A stretch of 64,000 bases of DNA from contig NZ_BLAJ01000005.1 in NCBI RefSeq assembly GCF_009176305.1, positions 62,001 to 126,000 on the forward strand. The letters are read 5' to 3'. The first letter of the stretch is position 1. Every line of letters begins with the position of its first letter. Shown here piece by piece: positions 33,556 to 42,275 of the stretch. The position numbers and the translations under genes are program-made. This DNA is from Martinezella dioscoreae (GTDB lineage Bacteria > Pseudomonadota > Alphaproteobacteria > Rhizobiales > Rhizobiaceae). The notes under the pieces were generated by a model. That model made no database searches, had not been told where the DNA came from, and saw nothing but the letters and a program-made list of their open reading frames with translations.

Positions 33556-33804
33556 TCATCGCCGAGCGAATTTGGCGAGGAATATCAGAATGCATGCACC
33601 GATGAAACCGGTGATGAAAAAGCCGAGCCGGCCGCCGGGAACGCCGACATGCAGGGCCACCAAAAGCCCCGCAGCAACGACCGAACCGGCAATGCCGAGG
33701 ATGATGTTCAGGATGATGCCGTAGCGCGCATCCATCAGCTTGCCCGCGAGCCAGCCCGCAAGACCGCCGATGATGATCAGACCCAGCCAACCGACACTTT
33801 CCAT
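33556..33804 (-). CDS. GlsB/YeaQ/YmgE-family membrane protein
   Basis: This 82-residue three-segment membrane protein carries the family glycine pattern (LIIIGGLAGWLAGKLMDARYG, then GIILNIILGIAGSVVAAGLL, then ITGFIGACILIFLAKFARR). GAGGG lies about six bases before its ATG. It is clearly related to the protein at 10.3 kb, sharing the GFIGACILIF ending. It sits between lpd and lipA with a second, more divergent family member upstream; why they are in this operon is not known. Confidence 0.88.
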   Translation of the reverse strand: MESVGWLGLIIIGGLAGWLAGKLMDARYGIILNIILGIAGSVVAAGLLVALHVGVPGGRLGFFITGFIGACILIFLAKFARR

Positions 33805-33872
33805 TAAACCCTCGTTTCAAGCGCCCTTCAGGACAATCCTGCCGAACACCACGTGCCTCTTACGACGATGCC

Positions 33873-34127
33873 CTAGACGATCAATCTCGCCAACAGCGCC
33901 ACGATGATCGCGCCTACCGTGGCATGGATGATCTCCACGACAAGCGCATTTTGAATGCCGAGCGATATCCCGAAATAATGGAACAGGAAACCACCCACGA
34001 AAGCGCCGATCACGCCGCTCACCAGGCAACTGATGAGCCCACCGCCTCCAACGATCAGGCTCGCGAGAAAACCCGCGACCAGGCCGATGAGAAGAAAGAC
34101 GATCCAACCTTCCGCCGTGATAGACAT
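33873..34127 (-). CDS. GlsB/YeaQ/YmgE-family membrane protein, divergent member
   Basis: This 84-residue protein has three hydrophobic segments with the family spacing: FLLIGLVAGFLASLIVGGGG, SCLVSGVIGAFVGGFLFHYF, and VEIIHATVGAIIVALLARLI. It is further from the other two copies, with a run of four glycines and a single cysteine. GGAAGGG precedes the ATG. Function is unknown beyond the general stress association of the family. It lies 55 bases downstream of lpd. Confidence 0.85.
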   Translation of the reverse strand: MSITAEGWIVFLLIGLVAGFLASLIVGGGGLISCLVSGVIGAFVGGFLFHYFGISLGIQNALVVEIIHATVGAIIVALLARLIV

Positions 34128-34182
34128 GTTGATTTCCCTTCCTGTTTTCCACCCCTTGGATAAAGGGCATGGCAGGAAATTA

Positions 34183-35628
34183 TCAAGCGTTCAGCACCCG
34201 GCCGTAGGCGTCCAGTACGGCTTCCTTCATCGTTTCCGAAACGGTCGGATGCGGGAAGATCGTGTGCATCAGCTCTTCTTCCGTCGTCTCGAGGTTCATG
34301 GCGACCACGAAGCCTTGAATGAGTTCGGTCACTTCTGCACCGACCATATGCGCACCAAGCAGTTCGCCGGTCTTCCTGTCGAAGATGACCTTGCAGAGGC
34401 CCTGATCCTCGCCGAGAGCGATCGCCTTGCCGTTGGCAACGAAGGAGAAGCGGCCGACGCGGATATCGCGGCCGAGTTCCTTGGCCTTGGCTTCGGTCAG
34501 GCCGACGGAGGCAACCTGCGGCTGGCAATAGGTGCAGCCCGGAACCTTGCCCTTGTCGGTGGGATGAACATTCGGCAGACCGGCGATCTTCTCGATGCAG
34601 ACGACGCCCTCGTGTTCAGCCTTGTGGGCGAGCATCGGCGGGCCGGCAACGTCGCCGATGGCGTAAATGCCGGGGACATTAGTCTTGCCGTAGCCATCGA
34701 TGACGACGCAGCCACGGTCGGTCTTCACGCCGAGCGCCTCGAGGCCGAGGTTCTCGATATTGCCCTGCACGCCAACCGCGGAGATCATCCGGTCGGCAAC
34801 GATCTGCTGCACCTTGCCGTCTTCCGTCTCGACATGAGCGGTGATGCTGTTGGCCGCCTTATCGACCTTCGTGACCTTCGCCTTGGTGAAGATCTTCAGG
34901 CCGCGCTTTTCGAGCTGCTTGCGAGCGATGCCGGAGATTTCGGCATCTTCAACCGGCATGATCGTCGGCATGACTTCGACGACGGTAACGTCGACGCCCA
35001 TGGAGCGATAGAAGCTCGCGAATTCGATGCCGATCGCGCCCGAGCCCATGACGAGCAGCGACTTCGGCAGGAAATCCGGTTTCAGCGCTTCGAAATAAGT
35101 CCAGATCAGCTTGCCATCGGGCTCGATGCCGGGCAGCGCGCGCGGACGGGCGCCGGTCGCGACGATGATGTGCTTGGCGGTGTAGGTGCCCTCGCCCTTG
35201 ACGTTCTTCGGCACCGGATGCTGCGGCTCGACGACCGGCTTGGTCGACTTGCCGACGACGATTTCGCCGGGCTTGGTGATCTTGGCTTCGCCCCAGATCA
35301 CATCGACCTTGTTCTTCTTCATCAGGAAGCCGACGCCGGTGTTCAAGCGGGCGGAAACGCCGCGCGACCGGGCGACGACTGCCTTCACATCCGCGCTCAC
35401 CTTGCCTTCGAGAACAAGGCCGTAATCTTTCAGATGGTTGGAATGATCGAGAATTTCGGCCGAACGGAGCAGCGCCTTTGTCGGAATGCAGCCCCAGTTC
35501 AAGCAGATGCCGCCCAGGTGCTCACGCTCGACGATCGCGGTCTTCAGGCCAAGCTGGCCGGCGCGCACGGCGGCGACATAACCGCCCGGACCGGAGCCGA
35601 TGATAATGACGTCGTAATTCTCAGCCAT
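34183..35628 (-). CDS. lpd: Dihydrolipoyl dehydrogenase, E3 of pyruvate dehydrogenase
   Basis: This 481-residue FAD enzyme reoxidises dihydrolipoyl groups with NAD. It has the FAD loop IIGSGPGGYVAA (9-20), redox cysteines C42 and C47 (GGICLNWGCIPTKALL), a second NAD loop VMGSGAIGIEFASF, and the C-terminal catalytic His-Glu region HTIFPHPTVSETMKEAVLDA. Its position after pdhC and the SGNH gene marks it as the copy serving pyruvate dehydrogenase; rhizobia usually have another with 2-oxoglutarate dehydrogenase. Confidence 0.97.
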   Translation of the reverse strand: MAENYDVIIIGSGPGGYVAAVRAGQLGLKTAIVEREHLGGICLNWGCIPTKALLRSAEILDHSNHLKDYGLVLEGKVSADVKAVVARSRGVSARLNTGVGFLMKKNKVDVIWGEAKITKPGEIVVGKSTKPVVEPQHPVPKNVKGEGTYTAKHIIVATGARPRALPGIEPDGKLIWTYFEALKPDFLPKSLLVMGSGAIGIEFASFYRSMGVDVTVVEVMPTIMPVEDAEISGIARKQLEKRGLKIFTKAKVTKVDKAANSITAHVETEDGKVQQIVADRMISAVGVQGNIENLGLEALGVKTDRGCVVIDGYGKTNVPGIYAIGDVAGPPMLAHKAEHEGVVCIEKIAGLPNVHPTDKGKVPGCTYCQPQVASVGLTEAKAKELGRDIRVGRFSFVANGKAIALGEDQGLCKVIFDRKTGELLGAHMVGAEVTELIQGFVVAMNLETTEEELMHTIFPHPTVSETMKEAVLDAYGRVLNA

Positions 35629-35680
35629 GTGTTTCCTGCCTTAATCGTGGCGGCGGATCGGAGCCGGCGCCTTAAATCTA

Positions 35681-36322
35681 TTAGAGACCGAGCATCATCC
35701 GCACGATCGGCTCGAGGCCGCGACCGAGCGCCCGGGTGTTTTCCGCATCGAGATGGACGCCATCGAGCGGCGTGGTGACGGCGACCGTATTGGCATCGAA
35801 AAAGCCACAGCCCAGTTCGTCTGCCAGATCGCTGTAGAGCGTCGGCAGCTTGCTGGATTCCTTGACCGCGCCCAGAAAACTGGCCGCAAAAGCGGCATTG
35901 GCTGTCTCGGTGATTGCCGGCGGGGCGACGATGAGGATATCGGGCACCTCGTAGTCGAACCCCCAGGCATGATTGCGCACGAGCTGGACCAAGCGGCTGA
36001 TGCCCTGCAGAGCGGCAAAGGCCGAACCGGCGACAACCGGCTTCATGTCGTTGGTGCCGAGCATGATGATGACGAGATCGAGCGGATTGTGGGTCTGCAG
36101 GATCGTCGGCAGGATTCTCGCGCCATTGCGGTCGCAATCGGCGAGATGATCGTCGAACGCCGTCGTGCGGCCGTTCAATCCTTCCGGGATCACGCGCACT
36201 TGGTTGCCGAGCGCCTTTTGCAAGACACTCGGCCACCGATCTTCATAGGCATGACGGCCAACCGTTTCGGCACTGTAGCCCCATGTCAGCGAGTCGCCGT
36301 AACACAGAACAGTCTTGGTCAT
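35681..36322 (-). CDS. SGNH/GDSL-family hydrolase (arylesterase-like)
   Basis: This 213-residue serine hydrolase has the four SGNH blocks: GDSLTWG (9-15, with the nucleophile Ser), GLNGRTT, LGTNDMK and DGVHLD (catalytic Asp-His). No signal peptide is seen, so it is probably cytosolic. Such enzymes cleave esters or thioesters; the natural substrate is unknown. CGGAGG lies upstream of the ATG. It is embedded between pdhC and lpd, a position I also recall from Sinorhizobium, so a conserved link to acyl or acetyl metabolism is plausible but unproven. Confidence 0.88.
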   Translation of the reverse strand: MTKTVLCYGDSLTWGYSAETVGRHAYEDRWPSVLQKALGNQVRVIPEGLNGRTTAFDDHLADCDRNGARILPTILQTHNPLDLVIIMLGTNDMKPVVAGSAFAALQGISRLVQLVRNHAWGFDYEVPDILIVAPPAITETANAAFAASFLGAVKESSKLPTLYSDLADELGCGFFDANTVAVTTPLDGVHLDAENTRALGRGLEPIVRMMLGL

Positions 36323-36347
36323 TCATGCCTCCGTGTCACAACAAGGC

Positions 36348-37706
36348 TCAGACGAGCATCCCCATCGGATTTTCGATGTAGCCCTTGAAGGCTGCCAGAA
36401 GCTCGGCACCGAGCGCACCGTCGACGGCGCGGTGGTCGGTCGACAGCGTGACGGTCATCACGTTGGCAATTACCATTTCGCCCTTCTTGACGATGACGCG
36501 CTGCTCGCCAGCGCCGACAGCCAGAATGGTCGCATGCGGCGGGTTGACGACGGCGGCGAAGTTCTTGACGCCCATCATTCCCATGTTCGACACCGCAGTC
36601 GTACCGCCCTGATACTCCTCGGGCTTCAGCTTGCGCTCCTTGGCGCGCTTGCCGTAGTCCTTCATCTCGTTGGAGATGGTGGAGAGCGTCTTCTGCTCGG
36701 CGCTGCGAATGATCGGCGTGATCAGGCCGCCCGGAATGGAGACGGCTACGCCGACATCGGCATGCTTGTGCTTAACCATGGCGCTGTCGGTCCAGGAGAC
36801 GTTGGCATCCGGAACGTCGCGCAGTGCCAGCGCCAGTGCCTTGATGACCATGTCGTTGACCGAGAGCTTGTAGGCCGGCACGCCGTCCTTCGACTTCGGA
36901 GCGGAATCATTGAGCTGCGTACGGAGCGCCAACAGCGCGTCGAGTTCGCAATCGACCGAGACATAGAAGTGCGGGATCGTCTGCTTGGATTCCTGCAAGC
37001 GCTTGGCGATCGTCTTGCGCATGCCGTCATGCGGCACGAGCTCGTAGGAGCCCTGCTCGAACAGCTTGAGCACAGCATCGTCGGACATGCCCTTCGCAGC
37101 GGCCGGAGCAGCAGCGGCCGGCTGTGCAGCCGGTGCGGCAGCAGGAGCAGCCTTTGCCGTGCCGCCGGAAACGGCAGCTTCGATATCCTTCTTGACCACA
37201 CGACCATGCGGGCCGGTGCCGGAAACTGCGGTCACATCGATGCCGGCTTCCTTGGCAAGACGGCGAGCGAGCGGCGAAGCGAAGGTGCGATGACCGTCGT
37301 TCGCTGCCGCAGCCGATGCAGCGGGAGCCGGGGCGGGTGCGGCAGGAGCAGAAACGCTTGCCGAAGCCGGGGCCGCAGCAGGTGCTGCTTCCGCCTTCGG
37401 AGCTTCCTTCGCAGCCGGAGCAGCAGCGGCGCCAGCGCCAGACGCAGCAGCGGCGACATCCTCGCCATCGGCGGCCAGCACGGCGATCAGGGCATTGACC
37501 TTGACGCCTTCGGTGCCGGCAGGAACGACGATCTTGGCGACGGTGCCCTCATCGACAGCCTCGACTTCCATCGTTGCCTTGTCAGTCTCGATCTCGGCGA
37601 TGACATCGCCGGACTTGATCTTGTCGCCTTCCTTGACCAGCCATTTGGCGAGGTTGCCCTCTTCCATGGTCGGCGAGAGGGCAGGCATGGTGATGTTGAT
37701 AGGCAT
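36348..37706 (-). CDS. pdhC: Dihydrolipoamide acetyltransferase, E2 of pyruvate dehydrogenase
   Basis: This 452-residue core subunit transfers acetyl groups from lipoyl to CoA. It has one N-terminal lipoyl domain (lysine in ETDKATMEVEAVDEG, near residue 43), a long Ala/Pro linker, a peripheral-subunit-binding domain (FASPLARRLAKEAGIDVTAV then SGTGPHGRVVKKDI), and the catalytic domain ending with STDHRAVDGALGAELL (His and Asp of the active site). A strong GGGGAGGG precedes the ATG. The linker's Ala/Pro bias explains the long spurious frames on the opposite strand. Confidence 0.97.
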   Translation of the reverse strand: MPINITMPALSPTMEEGNLAKWLVKEGDKIKSGDVIAEIETDKATMEVEAVDEGTVAKIVVPAGTEGVKVNALIAVLAADGEDVAAAASGAGAAAAPAAKEAPKAEAAPAAAPASASVSAPAAPAPAPAASAAAANDGHRTFASPLARRLAKEAGIDVTAVSGTGPHGRVVKKDIEAAVSGGTAKAAPAAAPAAQPAAAAPAAAKGMSDDAVLKLFEQGSYELVPHDGMRKTIAKRLQESKQTIPHFYVSVDCELDALLALRTQLNDSAPKSKDGVPAYKLSVNDMVIKALALALRDVPDANVSWTDSAMVKHKHADVGVAVSIPGGLITPIIRSAEQKTLSTISNEMKDYGKRAKERKLKPEEYQGGTTAVSNMGMMGVKNFAAVVNPPHATILAVGAGEQRVIVKKGEMVIANVMTVTLSTDHRAVDGALGAELLAAFKGYIENPMGMLV

Positions 37707-37721
37707 CGATGAGCCCTCCCC

Positions 37722-39104
37722 TTATTTGTAGCAAACGGCCTTCACCGCATCGACCACTTCGGCGACGCTCGGAAGCGCCAGCTTTTCGAGGTTGGCGGCG
37801 TATGGCATGGGTACGTCCTTGCCGGCGATCGTCAGGATCGGCGCATCGAGATAGTCGAAAGCCTGCTGCATGACGCGAGTGGCGATTTCCGTGCCGACGG
37901 AGGACTGCGGGTAGCCTTCCTCGACGGTGACCAGGCGGCCGGTCTTCTTGACCGATTCGATGATCGTCGGAAGATCCATCGGGCGAATGGTGCGCAGGTC
38001 GATGAGTTCGACATCGATGCCCTGGGCTTCCAGCTCGGCGACGGCCTTGGTGGCATAGGTCATGCCGATGCCGAAGGAGACGACGGTAACGTCCTTGCCC
38101 GGGCGATGAATGCGGGCCTTGCCGATCGGCAGAACGAAATTATCCAGCTTCGGCACATCGAAATGCTGACCGTAGAGAATTTCGTTTTCAAGGAAGATGA
38201 CCGGGTTCGGATCGCGGATGGCAGCCTTGAGCAGGCCTTTGGCGTCGGCTGCCGTGTAGGGCATGACGACCTTAAGGCCCGGAATGTGGCTGTACCAAGC
38301 GGCATAATCCTGGCTGTGCTGAGCGCCGACGCGGGCAGCAGCACCGTTCGGACCGCGGAAGACGATCGGAGCGCCCATCTGGCCACCGGACATGTAGAGC
38401 GTCTTGGCGGCGGAGTTGATGATCTGGTCGATCGCCTGCATGGCGAAGTTGAAGGTCATGAACTCGACGATCGGGCGGAGGCCGGCCATCGCAGCACCGA
38501 CACCGATACCGGCAAAGCCGTGCTCGGTGATCGGGGTGTCGATCACACGGCGTGCGCCGAATTCCTGAAGCAGACCCTGGGTCACCTTGTAGGCGCCCTG
38601 ATATTCGGCGACTTCTTCACCCATGACGAAGACGTCCGGGTTGGCGCGCATTTCTTCGGCCATGGCATCGCGCAGCGCTTCACGCACCGTCATCGACACC
38701 ATTTCGGTGCCGGCCGGAATTTCCGGGTCAGCAGGAGCAGCGGTCTTCGGCTGAGCCGGAACCGGTGCAGCAGGTGCCGGAGCAGCAGCGGCAGGCGCCT
38801 CGGTCTTTGCCGGTTCGGCGGCAGGTGCAGCCTTGGCGGACGAAATGGCGTCAGCGGATTCGCCGTCCTGCAAGAGGATGGCGATCTTGGTGTTGACCTT
38901 GACGCCTTCGGTGCCGGCGTCGATCAGCAGCTTGCCGATCGTGCCTTCGTCGACGGCTTCCACTTCCATGGTGGCCTTGTCGGTTTCGATTTCGGCAATG
39001 ACGTCACCGGAAACGACCTTATCGCCTTCCTTCTTGAGCCATTTCGAAAGGGTACCCTCTTCCATCGTCGGAGAAAGGGCGGGCATGAGAATGTCGATGG
39101 GCAT
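37722..39104 (-). CDS. pdhB: Pyruvate dehydrogenase E1 component, beta subunit, with lipoyl domain
   Basis: This 460-residue subunit pairs with PdhA for thiamine-diphosphate-dependent decarboxylation of pyruvate. The last 325 residues or so are the E1-beta transketolase-like domains (from about VSMTVREALRDAMAEEMRAN). The first 80 residues form a complete lipoyl domain (MPIDILMPALSPTMEEGTLS, lysine in ETDKATMEVEAVDEG), joined by an Ala/Pro linker. Lipoylated E1-beta is known from some alphaproteobacteria. ATG 39104 has GGGAGGG upstream and gives the exact lipoyl-domain start. Confidence 0.96.
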   Translation of the reverse strand: MPIDILMPALSPTMEEGTLSKWLKKEGDKVVSGDVIAEIETDKATMEVEAVDEGTIGKLLIDAGTEGVKVNTKIAILLQDGESADAISSAKAAPAAEPAKTEAPAAAAPAPAAPVPAQPKTAAPADPEIPAGTEMVSMTVREALRDAMAEEMRANPDVFVMGEEVAEYQGAYKVTQGLLQEFGARRVIDTPITEHGFAGIGVGAAMAGLRPIVEFMTFNFAMQAIDQIINSAAKTLYMSGGQMGAPIVFRGPNGAAARVGAQHSQDYAAWYSHIPGLKVVMPYTAADAKGLLKAAIRDPNPVIFLENEILYGQHFDVPKLDNFVLPIGKARIHRPGKDVTVVSFGIGMTYATKAVAELEAQGIDVELIDLRTIRPMDLPTIIESVKKTGRLVTVEEGYPQSSVGTEIATRVMQQAFDYLDAPILTIAGKDVPMPYAANLEKLALPSVAEVVDAVKAVCYK

Positions 39105-39120
39105 AGTGTCCCTCCCCGAT

Positions 39121-40164
39121 TTAGAGCAGAATGTCGGTGTAGAGCTCGGATGCATCCGGCTCTGGATCGTTCTGGGCGAAATCGGCGCTGTCGGCGACGA
39201 TGTCGCGGACATCCTTGTCGATATCCTTCAGATCGTCTTCGGTTGCCCAGCCCTTTTCGAGCAGGCGGATACGGACCTGCTCGATCGGGTCGTGCTCGGA
39301 GCGCATCTTCTGCACTTCATCCTTGGAACGGTACTTCGCCGGGTCGGACATGGAGTGACCGCGGTAGCGGTAGGTCAACATTTCCAGAATGATCGGGCCT
39401 TTGCCGGAGCGGCAATGCGCAACGGCTTCGTCAGCCGCAGCCTTGACGGCGCGAACGTCCATGCCGTCGACCTGGATACCGGGAATGCCAAAGGAGGCGC
39501 CGCGCTTGGAGAAATCGGCCTGCGCGGTGGCGCGAGCCGTCGAGGTGCCCATGGCGTAGCGGTTGTTTTCGATCACGAAGATCACGGGCAGCTTCCAGAG
39601 CTGCGCCATGTTGAAGCTTTCGTAGACCTGGCCCTGGTTGGCGGCGCCGTCACCGAAATAGGCGACGCTGACATTGTCATTGCCGCGGTACCAATTGGCA
39701 AAGCCGAGACCGGTGCCAAGCGAAACCTGGGCGCCGACGATGCCGTGGCCGCCGTAGAAATTCTTTTCCTTGGAGAACATGTGCATGGAGCCGCCCTTCC
39801 CTCGGGAATAGCCGCCCTGGCGTCCGGTGAGCTCGGCCATGACGCCACGGGCGCTCATGCCGGTCGCCAGCATATGGCCGTGGTCGCGATAGCCGGTGAT
39901 GACCTGATCGCCATCCTTCAGCGCCATCTGCATGCCGACAACGACAGCTTCCTGGCCGATGTAAAGGTGACAGAAGCCGCCGATGAAGCCCATGCCGTAA
40001 AGCTGGCCGGCCTTCTCTTCGAAGCGGCGGATCAGGAGCATCTCACGATAAGCCTTGAGCTCCGCATCACGATCGAAATCTGCGATCGGGCCGCCATTGG
40101 TTTCCTTGGCAGGCCTTGATGCTGTCTTACGGCTGGAAACGGTCGCGTTTTTTCGCGGCGCCAT
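39121..40164 (-). CDS. pdhA: Pyruvate dehydrogenase E1 component, alpha subunit
   Basis: This 347-residue subunit binds thiamine diphosphate through GDGAANQGQVYESFNMAQLW (GDG...N motif) and has the conserved loop RYRGHSMSDPAKYRSKDEVQ. A basic, Ser/Thr-rich N-terminal 25 residues precede the catalytic fold. GGGAGG stands upstream of the ATG. It heads the operon pdhA-pdhB-pdhC-SGNH hydrolase-lpd; a palindrome lies about 130 bases upstream of its start. Confidence 0.97.
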   Translation of the reverse strand: MAPRKNATVSSRKTASRPAKETNGGPIADFDRDAELKAYREMLLIRRFEEKAGQLYGMGFIGGFCHLYIGQEAVVVGMQMALKDGDQVITGYRDHGHMLATGMSARGVMAELTGRQGGYSRGKGGSMHMFSKEKNFYGGHGIVGAQVSLGTGLGFANWYRGNDNVSVAYFGDGAANQGQVYESFNMAQLWKLPVIFVIENNRYAMGTSTARATAQADFSKRGASFGIPGIQVDGMDVRAVKAAADEAVAHCRSGKGPIILEMLTYRYRGHSMSDPAKYRSKDEVQKMRSEHDPIEQVRIRLLEKGWATEDDLKDIDKDVRDIVADSADFAQNDPEPDASELYTDILL

Positions 40165-40295
40165 TCAACCCTCCCTGTGTGAGTAGCCTCGTTTTATGGT
40201 GAGGCGTAACATAGGGAAGATTGCCCGCCACAGCAATGCTATAATTGCATGGCTCATATTCTTCGCAAGTCATTGATATAACTTACAAAAACGCG

Positions 40296-40316
40296 ATTAA
40301 CCGAAATTCGGTTAAT
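40296..40316 (-). terminator. 21-bp palindrome between ftsB and pdhA (terminator or operator)
   Basis: ATTAACCGAA-A-TTCGGTTAAT is perfectly symmetric around one central base. On the minus strand it is followed by CGCG and five T, a terminator-like arrangement six bases after the ftsB stop codon. Its position upstream of pdhA and its AT-rich arms also suit a regulator operator. Both roles are possible. Confidence 0.5.
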
Positions 40317-40321
40317 TATGG

Positions 40322-40633
40322 CTATTTGTTGAAGATGACGATCTCGTTCGCTTTGGAATAGGTCAACTGATAGCGTGCATACTGATCGAGCATATCCTTA
40401 TCCAGAGAGCCGTCACTCAACAGCGCGACCTCCTTTTCAAGGTGTTCGCGTTTGGCGACGAGATCAGCCAATTCCTTGGCGCGGTCGAGGCGACGCTGCT
40501 CGAAAACTTCGGTCGCCTTCAGGCCGTAATCACCATGAATGCAATGATAACCGAAGTAGCTCACGAAAGCGATGGTGATGGCGGGAAGGATGAGACGGCC
40601 GAACCTTCTCTTCTTATGATACTTTGTCCACAT
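40322..40633 (-). CDS. ftsB: Septum formation initiator FtsB/DivIC-family protein
   Basis: This 103-residue bitopic membrane protein belongs to the division complex with FtsL and FtsQ. A basic N-terminus (MWTKYHKKRRFGRLILPAIT) and one membrane segment are followed by a coiled coil (KELADLVAKREHLEKEVALL) and a short C-terminal region. It lies between eno and pdhA on the same strand, the standard alphaproteobacterial neighbourhood. Confidence 0.88.
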   Translation of the reverse strand: MWTKYHKKRRFGRLILPAITIAFVSYFGYHCIHGDYGLKATEVFEQRRLDRAKELADLVAKREHLEKEVALLSDGSLDKDMLDQYARYQLTYSKANEIVIFNK

Positions 40634-40772
40634 ACTCGCTCGTCACGCTCTGGCTTTACGCGATCTCCCCAAAGCCAATGCGCTTCGAACAAGATCACAT
40701 CAAATCAAACACCTAGAGCTAATTTAACCCGTAGAGATTAACCGTCCGTTGACTCTAACAGTCGGGACCAAC

Positions 40773-40798
40773 AAAAAACCGCGCCCGAAGGCGCGGTT
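40773..40798 (-). terminator. eno: Intrinsic terminator of eno
   Basis: On the minus strand a seven-base GC stem CCGCGCC/GGCGCGG with a TTCG tetraloop is followed by six T. It begins about 54 bases after the eno stop codon. Confidence 0.94.
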
Positions 40799-40851
40799 CA
40801 ATCCAAGTAATAATTTTGCCGTGGATCCGGATGGATCCTACAGGTCAGATA

Positions 40852-42126
40852 TCAGCCACGAAGGATGGAGCGGCCGGCATATTTTGCCTGTGGGCCGAGT
40901 GCTTCCTCGATGCGGATGAGCTGGTTGTACTTGGCAAGACGGTCGGAACGCGACAGCGAGCCGGTCTTGATCTGGCCGCAGTTGGTGGCAACGGCGAGAT
41001 CGGCGATCGTGGAATCTTCCGTTTCGCCCGAGCGGTGCGACATGACGGCGGTGTAGTTGGCCTTGTGTGCGGTTTCGACGGCGTCGAGAGTTTCGGTCAG
41101 CGAGCCGATCTGGTTGACCTTGACGAGGATCGAGTTGGCAACGCCCATGCGGATACCGTCGCGCAGGCGAGCGGAGTTGGTGACGAACAGGTCGTCGCCG
41201 ACGAGCTGGGTCTTCTTGCCGATCAGGTCAGTCAGGGTCTTCCAGCCTTCCCAGTCGTCTTCAGCCATGCCGTCTTCGATCGATACGATCGGGTACTTGG
41301 CTGCCAGTTCTGCGAGGTATTCAGCCATGGCGCCGGATTCCAGCGTGCGGCCTTCGCCTTCGAGAACGTACTTACCGTCCTTGAAGAATTCGGTCGAGGC
41401 ACAATCGAGGCCGAGAGCGATTTCGTCGCCCGGCTTATAGCCCGCCTTTTCGATGGACTTCATGATGAAGTCGAGAGCTGCCGGCGCGCTGGAAAGGCCG
41501 GGTGCGAAACCGCCTTCGTCACCGACGTTGGTGTTATGGCCCTGCGATGCCAGTTCCTTCTTCAGAACGTGGAAGACTTCCGAACCCATGCGGACGGCTT
41601 CGCGGATCGAATCTGCACCGATCGGCAGGATCATGAATTCCTGGAAGTCGATCGGGTTATCGGCGTGAGCACCGCCGTTGATGATGTTCATCATCGGGAC
41701 CGGCAGCAGACGGACGTGAGCGCCGCCGACATAGCGGTAGAGCGGCAGGTTGGCGCTCTGGGCAGCAGCCTTGGCGACGGCGAGCGAGACGCCGAGGATA
41801 GCGTTGGCGCCGAGGCGCGATTTGTTCGGCGTGCCGTCAAGCTCGATCATGATATTGTCGAGCTGGATCTGGTTTTCGGCGTCCATGCCGCCGATGGCGT
41901 CGAAGATTTCCGAATTGACGGCTTCGACGGCCTTCTCGACACCCTTGCCATGGTAGCGCTTGCCGCCGTCGCGAAGCTCGACGGCTTCATGCGCGCCGGT
42001 CGATGCGCCCGACGGAACCGCCGCGCGGCCCAAGCTGCCATCTTCGAGGTAGACATCGACTTCGACAGTCGGATTGCCACGGCTGTCGAGTATCTCGCGG
42101 GCGATAATGTCGGTGATTGCGGTCAT
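40852..42126 (-). CDS. eno: Enolase
   Basis: This 424-residue glycolytic enzyme converts 2-phosphoglycerate to phosphoenolpyruvate. The magnesium- and substrate-binding motifs are complete: ILDSRGNPTVEVDV near the start, PMMNIINGGAHADN, SIEDGMAEDDW, and the signature VNQIGSLTETLDAVETAHKA followed by SHRSGETEDSTIAD. AGGA lies about ten bases before the ATG. It is followed by its own strong terminator. The product sits at the same metabolic step that feeds KdsA, encoded just upstream. Confidence 0.98.
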   Translation of the reverse strand: MTAITDIIAREILDSRGNPTVEVDVYLEDGSLGRAAVPSGASTGAHEAVELRDGGKRYHGKGVEKAVEAVNSEIFDAIGGMDAENQIQLDNIMIELDGTPNKSRLGANAILGVSLAVAKAAAQSANLPLYRYVGGAHVRLLPVPMMNIINGGAHADNPIDFQEFMILPIGADSIREAVRMGSEVFHVLKKELASQGHNTNVGDEGGFAPGLSSAPAALDFIMKSIEKAGYKPGDEIALGLDCASTEFFKDGKYVLEGEGRTLESGAMAEYLAELAAKYPIVSIEDGMAEDDWEGWKTLTDLIGKKTQLVGDDLFVTNSARLRDGIRMGVANSILVKVNQIGSLTETLDAVETAHKANYTAVMSHRSGETEDSTIADLAVATNCGQIKTGSLSRSDRLAKYNQLIRIEEALGPQAKYAGRSILRG

Positions 42127-42275
42127 GATAGCTTCCTGCTCGCTGGTTTATAAATCGATTTAAATCGTCTTAATCGAAGGCGCGGAAATTACAATGGCGA
42201 TCCGCGCCGCGATTTGGCATTCCTGAAGGCCGCGTAAAGCAAATTCATGTCAGCCTGTTGAATGCCTGATATTTC

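Noticed and set aside
36315..37712. 465-codon plus-strand frame opposite pdhC
   Set aside because: It is the antisense of the Ala/Pro-rich E2 linker and catalytic domain; composition is extreme and no family fits. The same applies to long frames opposite pdhB, eno, cysG, rseP and cdsA.
42156..42167. Palindrome CGATTTAAATCG upstream of eno
   Set aside because: Only twelve bases in an A/T-rich spacer, with nothing else to support a regulatory role.
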